NCBI GenBank assembly: GCA_036387415.1
Contig: DASVTU010000025.1
Span: 1-64,000 of the forward strand
Direction: 5' to 3'
DNA: 64,000 nt
From: DASVTU01 sp036387415
GTDB taxonomy: Bacteria; Acidobacteriota; Blastocatellia; Pyrinomonadales; Pyrinomonadaceae
Below the pieces are notes generated by a model. It saw only the letters and a program-made list of their open reading frames with translations. It was not told the origin of the DNA and searched no databases. Positions within the stretch are counted from its first letter, which is position 1; each line of letters begins with the position of its first letter. Of the stretch, positions 33,801 to 42,248 are shown piece after piece. A program made the position numbers and the translations under genes.

Positions 33801-34317
33801 CTCGCTTAAAGACGCGGTGGCAGACATTTACCAGACCATCCGCCAAAAAGTTCGCATCCTCGACCCCGCGCGCCTCGCCGCATCGCTCAGCGAAAGCATC
33901 TTCGAGCCGGTCATGAAGGCGCTCGGAGCACTCGACCCGGCGACTTTGAAGGCGCGTCTCAACGAGGCTTATAGCAAAGTGCTCGACGCCGTGGTCAACA
34001 GCATCAAGCCCATACTCGATTCCATCGCCAACGCACTCGACGAGCAACTCAAGCGAGTGCAGGCCGAGGTCAAAAAAGTTTTCGACGAACTCAAAGAGAC
34101 GATTGACAAGGCGACGAAGATTTTTCAAGACATGGTAAAGCAGGTTGAAGATTTGGTGTTCGTCGAAGTGTTGGAGCGTCTGCGTCGCGTGCTCGACAAT
34201 CTCGGCGTTAGTTTCGACCGCGAACTGTCTCGCATACGCAATGCCTTCGACCAGATGCTCGCCGCCCTGCCGCTCGACATCGGCAATCGAAACACGGCGA
34301 CATCCACCAGCGTTTAA
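30868..34317 (+). CDS. Tape-measure protein
   Basis: The 1149-residue protein is almost entirely helical, with repeated units of about 40-60 residues (for example LEELSFKPVSDVVVGEIDDL and LYEQVDEFVKQLEAVSPGSL). It has no membrane segment in the middle and no enzymatic domain. Its place, downstream of the tube and the tail completion gene and upstream of the hub, is typical of the tape measure that sets tail length. A ribosome site GAGGA precedes the ATG. The first 50 residues are low complexity. If tape-measure spacing holds, the tail would be well over 100 nm long. Confidence 0.8.
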   Translation: MPEAASASFPILGNLPSPTGAEQTSTSVESGVGGLLSSLSSMNPSNPDSPLRSIASSLDEVGKRLNFDPEPLRKLQPDALLVMRNAIPSDTLEFVHSIEKAYREAQEFLQNSALAREIKPGATLQDVALAAVKDVLRVFDEQQLQLHQNLIDPEMLADFQAALAAYEQFRTDFNAHRADFLPFITRQLFGVAPDLLREPLQHLASAMSVLSPLDPQAIEALLKSAQQNLAQTFRELSELITTFNPSDATAYVQINVRLNALETAITGIQTAVAPLYGQLQTVVDSHAWDTILPEYTRLLKAITIDTPPSIDEAIHSLSVIIEGIQGRLQTFFGPQEIVTRMEALSRELYQLFADSAVGQVRRVLREFLEKIRDAIASVPTEEVQKAIEEMLGRVKQELDELGIEKLAETIEKGFKEAEDFITEHINDALKNDVTQAVEGLLDNLKNLPLETLFSHITTAMDRVQALLDELNTALTEGVDDVKAVLAKLEELSFKPVSDVVVGEIDDLKKRVQAINPNALSDPEKLAIKAALAFLEGIHVEDIIEQEAKKGFNEAKEAVKPLLDQLETVLDNLRDRLEAYRPERFVASLVELLDKAEDVVSKLDAKAMLKPLYEQVDEFVKQLEAVSPGSLLDPLQQPYQSVVAAVNQLNPTQIIAPLNQLYAEVDKLISYVDVTPLFDELDKRQKELFKNARTALLAALNQVTLPEPLKEFYDGVRPILEAMTDALFQDPDTAFQNLNSELSKRLQITSLFKPLDKVFDELMRTVASVPADDLVSVFETIRKTLGTGIDALDPRLFIEAFRRGQRQLDELSPHLLLALPLSLPSLKIAFQARVTAAPPARAADVAAVTLRFDAVIHLTAFDDPQSPIINLQASHNALAGALRRRVNAFEVSEAEAAYGRMREQLVKVLPDFLRRTVELTHAEVTAGLESLRPSRKAGELQAILDRFEQQLRPMQTQLQEAGQKFFRAIRDTLELLNPLSLKDAVADIYQTIRQKVRILDPARLAASLSESIFEPVMKALGALDPATLKARLNEAYSKVLDAVVNSIKPILDSIANALDEQLKRVQAEVKKVFDELKETIDKATKIFQDMVKQVEDLVFVEVLERLRRVLDNLGVSFDRELSRIRNAFDQMLAALPLDIGNRNTATSTSV

Positions 34318-34416
34318 GAAACTCGCGCCGGATTCCGAGGAAACCACTCCGGCGCATCAACCAGACGAAAGCAATAACCGGACGAAATCTTTTTTTAACC
34401 GCGACGAGAGACACAG

Positions 34417-36789
34417 ATGTCGGCAACAACCGCAGCAATCTCCAACGAAGCCATTGAACGCCTCGAAGCGTTCCTCGCACACCACCGACGGCAGCGCACG
34501 GTCTGTGAGAGCGTCGATGGTCGTCCGGCGGAAGTGTCGGAGCAGGGCGGCGGCAGTTGTCTCTACGAGTACAACGCGGCGGGCGACCTCACGGAGATTA
34601 CCGAGGCCGACGGTATCCGCGTCTCGTTCGCCTACGACGAACGGCGCAGGCTCTTGCGCGCGTCCGACGAGCGCGGCGAGACGACCACATACCTCTACGG
34701 CGACAACAACAAGCTCCGCGAAATCGAGCGCGGCGGAGTACGTGAGCAATTCGAGTACGACGCGGCGGGACGTTTGACTACCGCGCGTCGCGGCAACGCG
34801 GGCGCAAGCGTCTATCTCTACGACGAGCAGGGGCGCGTCACGACGGCGCAGAGCGCACACTGCACGACCGAGCACGATTACGACGCCGCTTCCGGTCGCG
34901 TCGTCGCCATTCGACAGACGCTCGACGGCGTGACCATCGCGCTGCAACTTTCCTATGACGAAGCCGGACGCCTCGCCGCCATCGCGCTTCCCGGCAGCAG
35001 CGAGCCGATTCGTTATGAATGGGACGAGCGCGGGCGACCAGCCGCCATTCATCTCGGCGCGCGTCCCTTCGCCAGCTTCAAATACGAAGACCGCAAACGC
35101 GCCGAACAACGCGAGCACGCCGAAACTTTGAAACTTACTGAAACGCGGCAACTCGCTGAGAAACAGGAAAGAGCAGTCGAGGTTCACTACGCCAGCGGCG
35201 TCGTCGAGCGGTCGTTTCACGATGCAACTGGCGGTCGCCTGTTGCGTCAGGAAGTAGTACGCGGCGATGCGTTGCTGGCGCGCCGCACGAACCAATACGA
35301 CGCGGGCGGGCAACTGCGCGCGGACGGGCATCGCCGCTACGAATATGACGCCCTCGGCAGGCTCGCACGCGCGACCGCCGCGTCGAATGGCGAGTCGTGG
35401 GCGTATGAGTATGACGCGTGCGATAACATAGTCACGGCAAACGAAAGGCGGTTTGTCCATGACCGTCGCGGGCAGTTGTTGTATGTCGAGTCGGACGAAG
35501 GCAACGGATGCGAATTGAGCCACGACCGTTGGGGACGGCTCACGGGCAAATGTTCGACGGCGGGCGAGCAAGTCTATCGTTATGACGATGCGGGACAACT
35601 CACTGAAGTCTTGCGCGACGGAGAAGTGGTTGCGCGTTTCACGTACGACTATAAGGGTCGCCTCGTCGCGATGAAGACGCGGCACGCGGAACATGCATGT
35701 GAAACGACGGAGCGATACCTCTACGGCGCGGGCGATGAACTCTTCGCCATCACGGACGAGTCGGGGCAGCCGCGTCGCATCTTCATTCGGACGCTGTTCG
35801 GCTGCGTCGGCGAAATCGACGGAGCGGTCGAGTCAGGCGCGGTGTTTTCATTCCATGCGGACGAGCGCGGCGTCTGTTATCTCGTCTGCGACGAGCGAGG
35901 AGATGTGGTGTCGCGCCCGCGTGTGAGTCCTTTCGGTGCGCCGCTCGCGCGGGAAGCCGAATCAGCGCCGGTCACTTTCTGCGGGCGTCGTTGGTTTGCG
36001 AACGTCGAGCTTTATTACTTCGGCGCGCGTTGGTACGACCCCGCGCTCGGACGCTTTCTCACGCCGGATTCGTTCACGGCGCGCCCCGACGACGCGCGCA
36101 TCGTCAACGCGCTCAACGACGCGGGAGAACAATCACAACTTTGCGAGAGCCTGTTGCAGAGTTGGTTGAAGCATCCGCGCCTGCGGAACCGTTACGCCTA
36201 TTGCGGCAACGACCCCGTGAACTGCGTTGACCCGAACGGACATTGGTCGGTCGGCTACGTGTTGCTCTCGCTGTTGGGTGTGATTTGGACGTTGCCGAAT
36301 ACGCTGTTCGGGTTGCTGGTGGAAATCACATGCCTCGTCGGAGAAGTGATTCGCTGGATAGTTTATGCGCTGACGTGGGGACACGTCAGTTGGCAGACGC
36401 CGGGTTTCGACGCGGCGGCGTCGGGGCGTCTGAACGCTTATGCGCTCGTCTTCGAGGGCGGCTGGCTCGGTTCGTTCAGCAGTCTGCTCGGCATCACTTT
36501 CGGCAACGTATTCTTCGTTTACAAGGAATGGCGCACGCATCCGGCCATAGTCAATCTCGGCGACGCCGAAGGCAACGTCTCGCCCGCGCCTTACAACGGC
36601 ACTGTGAAATTTCCACGCGACGAGGCGCTCTACGAACACGAATTGCGCCACACGAATCAGTATCAATGGCTCGGCCCGTTCTTTCATCTCGGTTTGCCTT
36701 TGTGGGGCGCGTACGAGTGGGAAGTGATGCTCAACGGTTACGAGATGGCGTGGATGGAAGTGGACGCGAGGAACTACGGAGGTTTCTGA
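34417..36789 (+). CDS. Rhs/YD-repeat protein with HExxH toxin-like C-terminus
   Basis: The 790-residue protein has about a dozen YD repeats (YEYDALGRLARATA, YLYDEQGRVTTA) and the Rhs core end LYYFGARWYDPALGRFLTPDSF. The final junction is DPNG at residues 605-608. After it comes a unique 180-residue domain with two hydrophobic segments (GYVLLSLLGVIWTLPNTLFG; ITCLVGEVIRWIVYALTW). A HELRH zinc motif (H741, E742, H745) follows, then LGPFFHLGLPLWGAYEWEV. Rhs shells enclose a toxic C-terminal domain and release it on delivery. Here it sits within the contractile cluster between tape measure and hub, a likely payload. GAGAGA precedes its ATG. No dedicated immunity gene is obvious next to it. Confidence 0.85.
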   Translation: MSATTAAISNEAIERLEAFLAHHRRQRTVCESVDGRPAEVSEQGGGSCLYEYNAAGDLTEITEADGIRVSFAYDERRRLLRASDERGETTTYLYGDNNKLREIERGGVREQFEYDAAGRLTTARRGNAGASVYLYDEQGRVTTAQSAHCTTEHDYDAASGRVVAIRQTLDGVTIALQLSYDEAGRLAAIALPGSSEPIRYEWDERGRPAAIHLGARPFASFKYEDRKRAEQREHAETLKLTETRQLAEKQERAVEVHYASGVVERSFHDATGGRLLRQEVVRGDALLARRTNQYDAGGQLRADGHRRYEYDALGRLARATAASNGESWAYEYDACDNIVTANERRFVHDRRGQLLYVESDEGNGCELSHDRWGRLTGKCSTAGEQVYRYDDAGQLTEVLRDGEVVARFTYDYKGRLVAMKTRHAEHACETTERYLYGAGDELFAITDESGQPRRIFIRTLFGCVGEIDGAVESGAVFSFHADERGVCYLVCDERGDVVSRPRVSPFGAPLAREAESAPVTFCGRRWFANVELYYFGARWYDPALGRFLTPDSFTARPDDARIVNALNDAGEQSQLCESLLQSWLKHPRLRNRYAYCGNDPVNCVDPNGHWSVGYVLLSLLGVIWTLPNTLFGLLVEITCLVGEVIRWIVYALTWGHVSWQTPGFDAAASGRLNAYALVFEGGWLGSFSSLLGITFGNVFFVYKEWRTHPAIVNLGDAEGNVSPAPYNGTVKFPRDEALYEHELRHTNQYQWLGPFFHLGLPLWGAYEWEVMLNGYEMAWMEVDARNYGGF

Positions 36790-36793
36790 CGGA

Positions 36794-37858
36794 ATGGCCG
36801 CGCTCAATCCAACTTTTTCGCTTTCGGTCGGCACGTTGAGTTCGACGAGCCAGAGTCCGGTCGGCTCGCCGCGAAAGCTTTTGGTCGAGCGCGACATGCA
36901 AGTGGCGGCGGATGCCTGCGTGCTGGAACTCGCGCAGCATTTGGACATCAAGTTGGATGAAGAAATCGCTCTGGAATTCGGTCTCGGTGATGAGTTGAAG
37001 AAAGTATTTACAGGCAATGTCGTCGAATTGCGTCCGACGCTCGAAGGCTTTCGCGTGCGTGCGCTCGGCAAGATGAACGCGCTGCTGAACCTGCGCGCCT
37101 CGGCGGTTTATGAAAATCAAACGGTCGGAAGCATCGTGCGCGACCTGCTCGACAAGGCTGGCCTGACGGCGGCGACCATCGACGACGGCCCGACGCTGCC
37201 GCACTTCTACGTTGACCAGCGACTGAGCGGCTATGCACACGCGAAAGACCTCGCAGACCGTCTTGGCTACGAGTTGTACACGACGCGCGAAGGCAAAGTG
37301 ATGTTTCACGCGCACGGCGCGGCGGCGAGTCTGGATTCGATGGGCGGCGCGCTCGGCGGTGCGGCGGCAGGCGTGGCAGGAGCGGTCGCGGCGGTCGCGG
37401 GCGGCGGCGAAGGGCGTTATCAGTATGGCGGTCAGTTAGTGCGTGCAGGGGCGCGTCGGCGCGTGCCCGCATGGGGCAAGTACGAAGTGAGCGGCGAGAG
37501 TCCGATGTCGGCGCACGGCGAGAAGACGAGCCATTTTCTCACGGCCAGCGGCGACGATTATCGCGGCGCGGCGGGCGACGGCAAGCCTGTACGCGTCGTG
37601 CTCGACCCCGTGGCGCGGACGAAGGATTTAGCAGACCGTTTCGCCGCCGGGCGTCTCGCCGCCTCGTCGCGCACAGCGCACATGCTCGACACCACGCTGC
37701 TCGGACGCGCGGGCGTCGAACTCGGTGATACCGTCTCGATTAGCGACGTGCCGGAAAAGACCGTGGACGGAAGCGGCTACGTGCAGGCCATCCGGCATCG
37801 GTTCAGCGAAGAAGCGGGGTTTTTGACAGACCTTCGCATCGTCACGGAGGCTGCGTGA
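36794..37858 (+). CDS. Baseplate hub, gpD-like
   Basis: The 354-residue protein resembles the phage late-control D / gp27-type hub that forms the central ring holding the spike. It has an N-terminal SVGTLSSTSQSPVG and the segments LEFGLGDELKKVFTGNVVEL and SIVRDLLDKAGL, plus a Gly/Ala-rich insertion around residue 190. The last part (GVELGDTVSISDVPEKTVDG) is typical of hub C-termini. GGAGG lies before its ATG, which is four bases after the Rhs stop. The next gene overlaps it, so hub and spike are co-translated. Confidence 0.8.
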   Translation: MAALNPTFSLSVGTLSSTSQSPVGSPRKLLVERDMQVAADACVLELAQHLDIKLDEEIALEFGLGDELKKVFTGNVVELRPTLEGFRVRALGKMNALLNLRASAVYENQTVGSIVRDLLDKAGLTAATIDDGPTLPHFYVDQRLSGYAHAKDLADRLGYELYTTREGKVMFHAHGAAASLDSMGGALGGAAAGVAGAVAAVAGGGEGRYQYGGQLVRAGARRRVPAWGKYEVSGESPMSAHGEKTSHFLTASGDDYRGAAGDGKPVRVVLDPVARTKDLADRFAAGRLAASSRTAHMLDTTLLGRAGVELGDTVSISDVPEKTVDGSGYVQAIRHRFSEEAGFLTDLRIVTEAA

Positions 37859-38559
37859 TGAGCGGCAATATGGTTGAGATGGTGCGCCGCGTGGTCGTCG
37901 AGGAGATGGCGCGCACGCGGAGCAATCTGCTCGGCGTGGTGAGCGCGGTCTTTCCGCACACGGATGCTAAGGATGACAACAATTACGAAGTCAACGTCCG
38001 ACTCAAACATGAGCCGCTTGAGCTACGCAAAGTTCCTGTGGCGGTGGCGCACGTGGGCGTCGCCGCTCCGCCGCGCGTCGGCGACCTTGTGCTCGTCCAG
38101 TTTATCAACGGCGACATCAATCAACCCGTCGTCACAGGGCGTTTCTACACCGACGAGACGCTCGCGCCGATGTACGAGGAGAACGAGATTCTGTTCGAGC
38201 AACGCATCGGCGATAACGATTCGCTCAACCATTTTCGCTTCACGCCCGACGGCTCCATCTATCTCCAACGCGATGTGACGAAACCCAAAGACAACAGCGA
38301 ATCCAAGACGAGCATAAAAATCGACGGTGAGAGCGGCGACATCGAAATCAGGATGAAAGACAAAATCGTCGTCACCATCAAAAACGACACCGGAATTACC
38401 ATCGAGACCGACAGCAAACCCGTCGCGCTGACGTGCAGCGAGTTGAAGGTGAAAGGAAAAATGTCTGTGGATGGAGATACGAGCGTCAAAGGCCAATTCG
38501 TCGTGACGGATGGCACGATGAAAACGACCATCAAAGGCAACGAGATTACGGGAGGCTGA
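37858..38559 (+). CDS. Baseplate spike, gpV-like
   Basis: The 233-residue protein starts at ATG 37858, overlapping the hub stop (TGATG), with GGAGG eight bases upstream; a GTG three bases earlier is less likely. Residues 20-105 form an OB-fold of the VgrG/gpV kind (LLGVVSAVFPHTD, VQFINGDINQPVVTGRFYTD). The rest is repetitive beta (IKIDGESGDIEIRMKDKIVV, LKVKGKMSVDGDTSVKGQFV), suiting a trimeric beta-helix needle. It would puncture the target membrane. Its length is typical for a spike without an enzymatic extension. Confidence 0.85.
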   Translation: MSGNMVEMVRRVVVEEMARTRSNLLGVVSAVFPHTDAKDDNNYEVNVRLKHEPLELRKVPVAVAHVGVAAPPRVGDLVLVQFINGDINQPVVTGRFYTDETLAPMYEENEILFEQRIGDNDSLNHFRFTPDGSIYLQRDVTKPKDNSESKTSIKIDGESGDIEIRMKDKIVVTIKNDTGITIETDSKPVALTCSELKVKGKMSVDGDTSVKGQFVVTDGTMKTTIKGNEITGG

Positions 38560-38568
38560 GAGCAGGCG

Positions 38569-38985
38569 TTGGGCGATTTGAATTTAAAAGGAACGCTGAA
38601 TCTGGCGGGGATGCTGACGTTGAATCCGTCGGGCGGCAAAGTGCTGGTCAACGGTGTCGAGGCGTTGGTCGTCTTGCAGCCGGGTGGCAAGCATGGTGAT
38701 GCGCCTCCGGTGCTACTGCCGCCGCCGCCCGCCGCGCCCGCAGATAATGGGACGGGCGTGGTCGTTATCAGCAGTTTTAATCAGACGGTGAAAGCAGGCG
38801 CAGCAGCGATTGTGACGCAGGGCATGGTGATGCAGGGCAATGGTTCTATCTGGCCGGGGATGGTTTTGCCGAGCGTGGGCAATGCCACCGTGACTATTAA
38901 CCGCCTTCACATCAACGTCAAAGGCGATCAGGCGGCAATCTTTCCGTCGGGTGGAATGGCGAGCTTGAGCACAAGTGGTCAATAA
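38569..38985 (+). CDS. Spike-tip-like beta protein
   Basis: This 138-residue protein begins with beta repeats (NLKGTLNLAGMLTLNPSGG), then a Pro-rich linker (PPVLLPPPPAAPAD). The C-terminal part (VTQGMVMQGNGSIWPGMVLP) is possibly PAAR-like or a spike cap. Its location, after spike and before gp25, agrees with such a role. The start is a TTG, with the ribosome motif GGAGG 13 bases upstream, so the start is uncertain. The recurring NxxG pattern resembles the spike's own C-terminal repeats. Confidence 0.6.
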   Translation: MGDLNLKGTLNLAGMLTLNPSGGKVLVNGVEALVVLQPGGKHGDAPPVLLPPPPAAPADNGTGVVVISSFNQTVKAGAAAIVTQGMVMQGNGSIWPGMVLPSVGNATVTINRLHINVKGDQAAIFPSGGMASLSTSGQ

Positions 38986-38987
38986 GG

Positions 38988-39776
38988 ATGAGCGTCGTGA
39001 GTTTGCAAATCATTGAGCCGATACACGACAGCAATTTTGTCGGCAAGAGGGAAGTGACCATGCGCGGCGCGGTGCGCTCGACGGGACACGGCACGCTCTT
39101 TTTCAAATGGTATTCCAACTTGACGCCGCCGCCGATGCCGTCCAAGACTAGCCCCGATACATCGCTCAATCGCACGTCGGTTAGCCCCGTCGGAGCGAAA
39201 AATCCGCTCGACTTCAAAGCGTCGCTCCATACGGGTTCGCAGTCCATCACGTTTACGGCGCGCGATGTCGCCGGAGACGACGCGGAACAACTCAAAGAAG
39301 TGCGTCACGCAGGCATGGAGGGCGGTGCGCCGCCCGTCCCGCCCTTGCCAAATCCGCCGCCGAACACGCCGCGACCGTGTGTGATTCATGTGCTCGTCGC
39401 GGAGATGCCGAAGCCTCTGACGGGAGCCGTGCTGAGTAAAGCCAACGCGCTGCTACAGGCCAAAGTCGCGCCGCTCTGGGAAGACGCCGACTATCAGAAA
39501 AACATCAACCGTCTACGTTTCCTGTGGCGCTTCGTGCCGTCGGGCTTGCCCGCCGGACGCGAGACGGTGTTGCTTCCGGCGGTCGCAAATTTAACGCCGC
39601 CCGTACTCAAACCGCCGTTCTCTTTCGACGGCGAGAAATCGCTCTTGAGCTATCAAGGCGCGTTGCCCGCCAATCTCGCGGCGGGCAGCAAGTACACGCT
39701 CACGTTGCGCGTCGAGCGCAAAGACAACGCGGCTGTCGGCGACGAAGCAAGCGTCGAAGTCACGATAAACGCGTAA
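38988..39776 (+). CDS. Immunoglobulin-like baseplate-associated protein
   Basis: The 262-residue protein has two probable beta-sandwich regions (residues 1-100 and 170-262; for example LTLRVERKDNAAVGDEASVE). They are joined by a Pro-rich hinge (PPVPPLPNPPPN). It starts three bases after the tip-like gene. Ig-like domains in tail particles usually mediate surface contact or decorate the baseplate. No catalytic motif is visible. Role inferred from fold and position. Confidence 0.65.
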   Translation: MSVVSLQIIEPIHDSNFVGKREVTMRGAVRSTGHGTLFFKWYSNLTPPPMPSKTSPDTSLNRTSVSPVGAKNPLDFKASLHTGSQSITFTARDVAGDDAEQLKEVRHAGMEGGAPPVPPLPNPPPNTPRPCVIHVLVAEMPKPLTGAVLSKANALLQAKVAPLWEDADYQKNINRLRFLWRFVPSGLPAGRETVLLPAVANLTPPVLKPPFSFDGEKSLLSYQGALPANLAAGSKYTLTLRVERKDNAAVGDEASVEVTINA

Positions 39777-39778
39777 AT

Positions 39779-39829
39779 GATGCGACGGTAAATGCAGAAG
39801 CGAAACGATGCGACGATAAACGCAGAGGA
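39779..39829 (+). repeat. Direct repeat in the gap before gp25
   Basis: GATGCGACGGTAAATGCAGA (39779-39798) recurs as GATGCGACGATAAACGCAGA (39808-39827), 29 bases apart. A partial third copy lies in the end of the preceding gene (ACGATAAACGCG). Probably a small local duplication. Confidence 0.6.
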
Positions 39830-39837
39830 TGAGACGG

Positions 39838-40266
39838 ATGGCTCTGGAACGCCCACAACTTTTCGGCAACGACTTGCGTCTGCTCGAACGCAACGCCGTC
39901 GTTGACCTCATGCCGGATGCCCTCGGCGACCTCGCGCTCGCAGAAGGCAACGACAATATCATGCAGGCGTTGACGATGCGCTTGCTCGTACGCCGGGGCG
40001 AACTGGCCGCGCTCGGTTGGCCGAACTACGGCTCGCGTCTACACGAAGTTATTGGTGAGCCGAACAACCGCCGCACACACACGATTCTCATGGCGCACGC
40101 ACGCACCGCCATCGAACAAGACCCGCGCGTGGTCGAAATCACGGGAATGCGTGCCTACGTCCTCGCAGGCGAGCGCGATGTCGTGCGGCTCGAAATTGAG
40201 ATTCAACTCATCACGGAAAACAACCCGTTAAACTTAGTCTTTGATGTGAGGTTGGGAACAACATGA
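39838..40266 (+). CDS. Baseplate wedge protein gp25/gpW-like
   Basis: The 142-residue protein starts at ATG 39838, nine bases after GAGG; ATG 39829 overlaps the ribosome site. It shows the gp25 layout: DLALAEGNDNIMQALTMRLL, then a glycine turn (GWPNYGSRLHEVIGEP). It ends in DPRVVEITGMRAYV and a beta-hairpin of the LIEIQLIT type. These proteins nucleate sheath assembly on the baseplate. Its stop overlaps the gpJ start (ATGA), so both are co-translated. Confidence 0.85.
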   Translation: MALERPQLFGNDLRLLERNAVVDLMPDALGDLALAEGNDNIMQALTMRLLVRRGELAALGWPNYGSRLHEVIGEPNNRRTHTILMAHARTAIEQDPRVVEITGMRAYVLAGERDVVRLEIEIQLITENNPLNLVFDVRLGTT

Positions 40267-42173
40267 CCGACCCCAACGATTTTACAGTTCCGCTGCAACA
40301 GATTATCGGCGCGCTCGAAAACAGCGTCCGCTATGGCGTCGAACAACCCGCCACGGTCGCCTTCTTTTACCAGCCGAACATCTCCGGCTACGACTTGCCG
40401 CGTCCGGCGGTCTCCATCCTGCGCGTCACGGGCATAGTCAAAAACACCTTTACCGTCTTCCATCCCGCGCAGTACGGCCTGAGCATGAATCGTCTCGTCT
40501 GGCACGCGACGACCGAAGATGTCCTGCCGCCGGAAGGCTCGCGCTTCGAGGTCGAATACACCTACCGCGACCTCCCTTCGGGATTGACCGACTTCAATTC
40601 CGGCAGCGTCGTCGGCACACTCCTGCGCGCCGTCGCACGTGAAATGACGCTGCTTTACAACCAGATGGACGAAGCCTATCGCCGCGCATTCATCGACGAG
40701 GCCAACGGCGTCGCACTCGATAATGTCGTCGCGTTGCTCGGCGTCGGGCGTAATGCGCCGCAGAAGGCGAAAGGGCAGGTGACGTTTTTTCGTAAGAAGG
40801 CGGCGACCGAAACCGTCGTCATTCCGCCGCAAACGAGGGTGGCCGACCAGAGCGGTCGCATCTTCGTGACGACCGAAGCGGGCATCATCCCCGCCGGAAA
40901 GGAAGGCGTCAACGAGTTAGTCGGCAATAGCCGGAGGGTGAAAAATCTCATCGCCCAAATCATCGGCGTCTGGCCTGCCAACAGCAATCAGACGGAGGAG
41001 AACAAACGCAGTGCCGTCATAGCGACGGACGACGAGCGGAAGATTGAATCAGCCAAAGGCGAAAAGCCTCTGCCCGAAGGGATGCTGTCGGTTCAATACA
41101 TCCCGCGCAGCGTGACGGTCGCCATCGAAGCGGTCGAACCCGGAACCAACGGCAATGTCAACGCGGGCGCAATCACCATCATGCCCACGCCGCCCGCGGG
41201 CGTCGAAGGCGTGACGAACGAGGAACCCACCTCCAACGGCGAAGCAGAGGAGAACGACCAACAGCTACGCGAACGCGCCAAGCACGCGCTCGAACGCGCG
41301 GGCAATGCCACGCAGAACGCGATTAAGTATGCCGTGCTCGACGTGGATGGCGTGCGCGGCGCAGAAGTCCTCGACCATCAGACGGACGATGCGATTCCGC
41401 TCGGTGAAGTTCGCGTGCGTTATCACGGTGGCGACCGCGCCAAAGTTAAAGAGGCGGTGGAGAAGACGCGCGCGGCGGGCGTGATGGCTTATCTGGATGA
41501 AATCGTCGTGGTACTCATCTCCGGCACGTTTTACCTCATACCGGACACGCAGGTGCCGCCGAATGCGAAGACGAAATTCATTGAAGCCGTCAAAGCTGAG
41601 ATGGAGGCGCTCCCCATCGGCGCGCCGCTCGCCCTCCGACGCCTCAATGCGCTTGCCTTCAACACGCCTGGCATCGCTGACGTAGCCGAAGCGAAATTGG
41701 ACGCACGTCGTCCTGACGAAAATGCGTCGGTGCCTGTCACTGACCCGTTTCTCGTCGCGCGTTCGGAGATGGTGCGACCCGACAATGCCAACATCAAACC
41801 TGTGTTCCTCGCGCGTCTCCATTGGCTCAGCGCCGCGCCGGGTCCAACCAACAGCCCCGTCCGTTATGCCGCCGAGATTCAGCTTCTTGACGAGAGCGGA
41901 GTAGCGGTCGAGTTCAGAGATTTCTCCATCGACTTGCACGTCACGATGCGCGCGGGATTGAAGAACATGCCCGACCTGCCGCCCGAACGAATCGGCAGTT
42001 TCACTCATTCCGTCCACTTCGCCAACAAGACGAGCGCGACGCTCAACATCACCAAAGACGACATGAAAGGCTTCAATTCCGAAACACACCAGCCGAAAGT
42101 GGAATTCGTGATTGCGGCGGCGGCCTATCCCGGCCTCGGCAAGATTCAAGAAATGTTCGACGTAACCAAGTAG
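40263..42173 (+). CDS. Baseplate wedge protein gpJ-like
   Basis: The 636-residue protein is a gpJ/gp6-type baseplate wedge component. Diagnostic segments are ARVDEANG-like FIDEANGVALDNVVALLG and VVIPPQTRVADQSGRIFVTT. PGTNGNVNAGAIT and NDQQLRERAKHALERAGNAT follow, then APLALRRLNALAFNTPGI. The last 150 residues are a less conserved beta extension. In eCIS nomenclature it would correspond to Afp11. Together with gp25 and gpI it forms the wedge around the hub. Confidence 0.9.
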   Translation: MTDPNDFTVPLQQIIGALENSVRYGVEQPATVAFFYQPNISGYDLPRPAVSILRVTGIVKNTFTVFHPAQYGLSMNRLVWHATTEDVLPPEGSRFEVEYTYRDLPSGLTDFNSGSVVGTLLRAVAREMTLLYNQMDEAYRRAFIDEANGVALDNVVALLGVGRNAPQKAKGQVTFFRKKAATETVVIPPQTRVADQSGRIFVTTEAGIIPAGKEGVNELVGNSRRVKNLIAQIIGVWPANSNQTEENKRSAVIATDDERKIESAKGEKPLPEGMLSVQYIPRSVTVAIEAVEPGTNGNVNAGAITIMPTPPAGVEGVTNEEPTSNGEAEENDQQLRERAKHALERAGNATQNAIKYAVLDVDGVRGAEVLDHQTDDAIPLGEVRVRYHGGDRAKVKEAVEKTRAAGVMAYLDEIVVVLISGTFYLIPDTQVPPNAKTKFIEAVKAEMEALPIGAPLALRRLNALAFNTPGIADVAEAKLDARRPDENASVPVTDPFLVARSEMVRPDNANIKPVFLARLHWLSAAPGPTNSPVRYAAEIQLLDESGVAVEFRDFSIDLHVTMRAGLKNMPDLPPERIGSFTHSVHFANKTSATLNITKDDMKGFNSETHQPKVEFVIAAAAYPGLGKIQEMFDVTK

Positions 42174-42248
42174 AGAAAAACTATCCGGCGCGGACGCGAA
42201 AAACCGAATTCCGTAGACGAAAACAACGCGCCGAACATAACGATTCAG

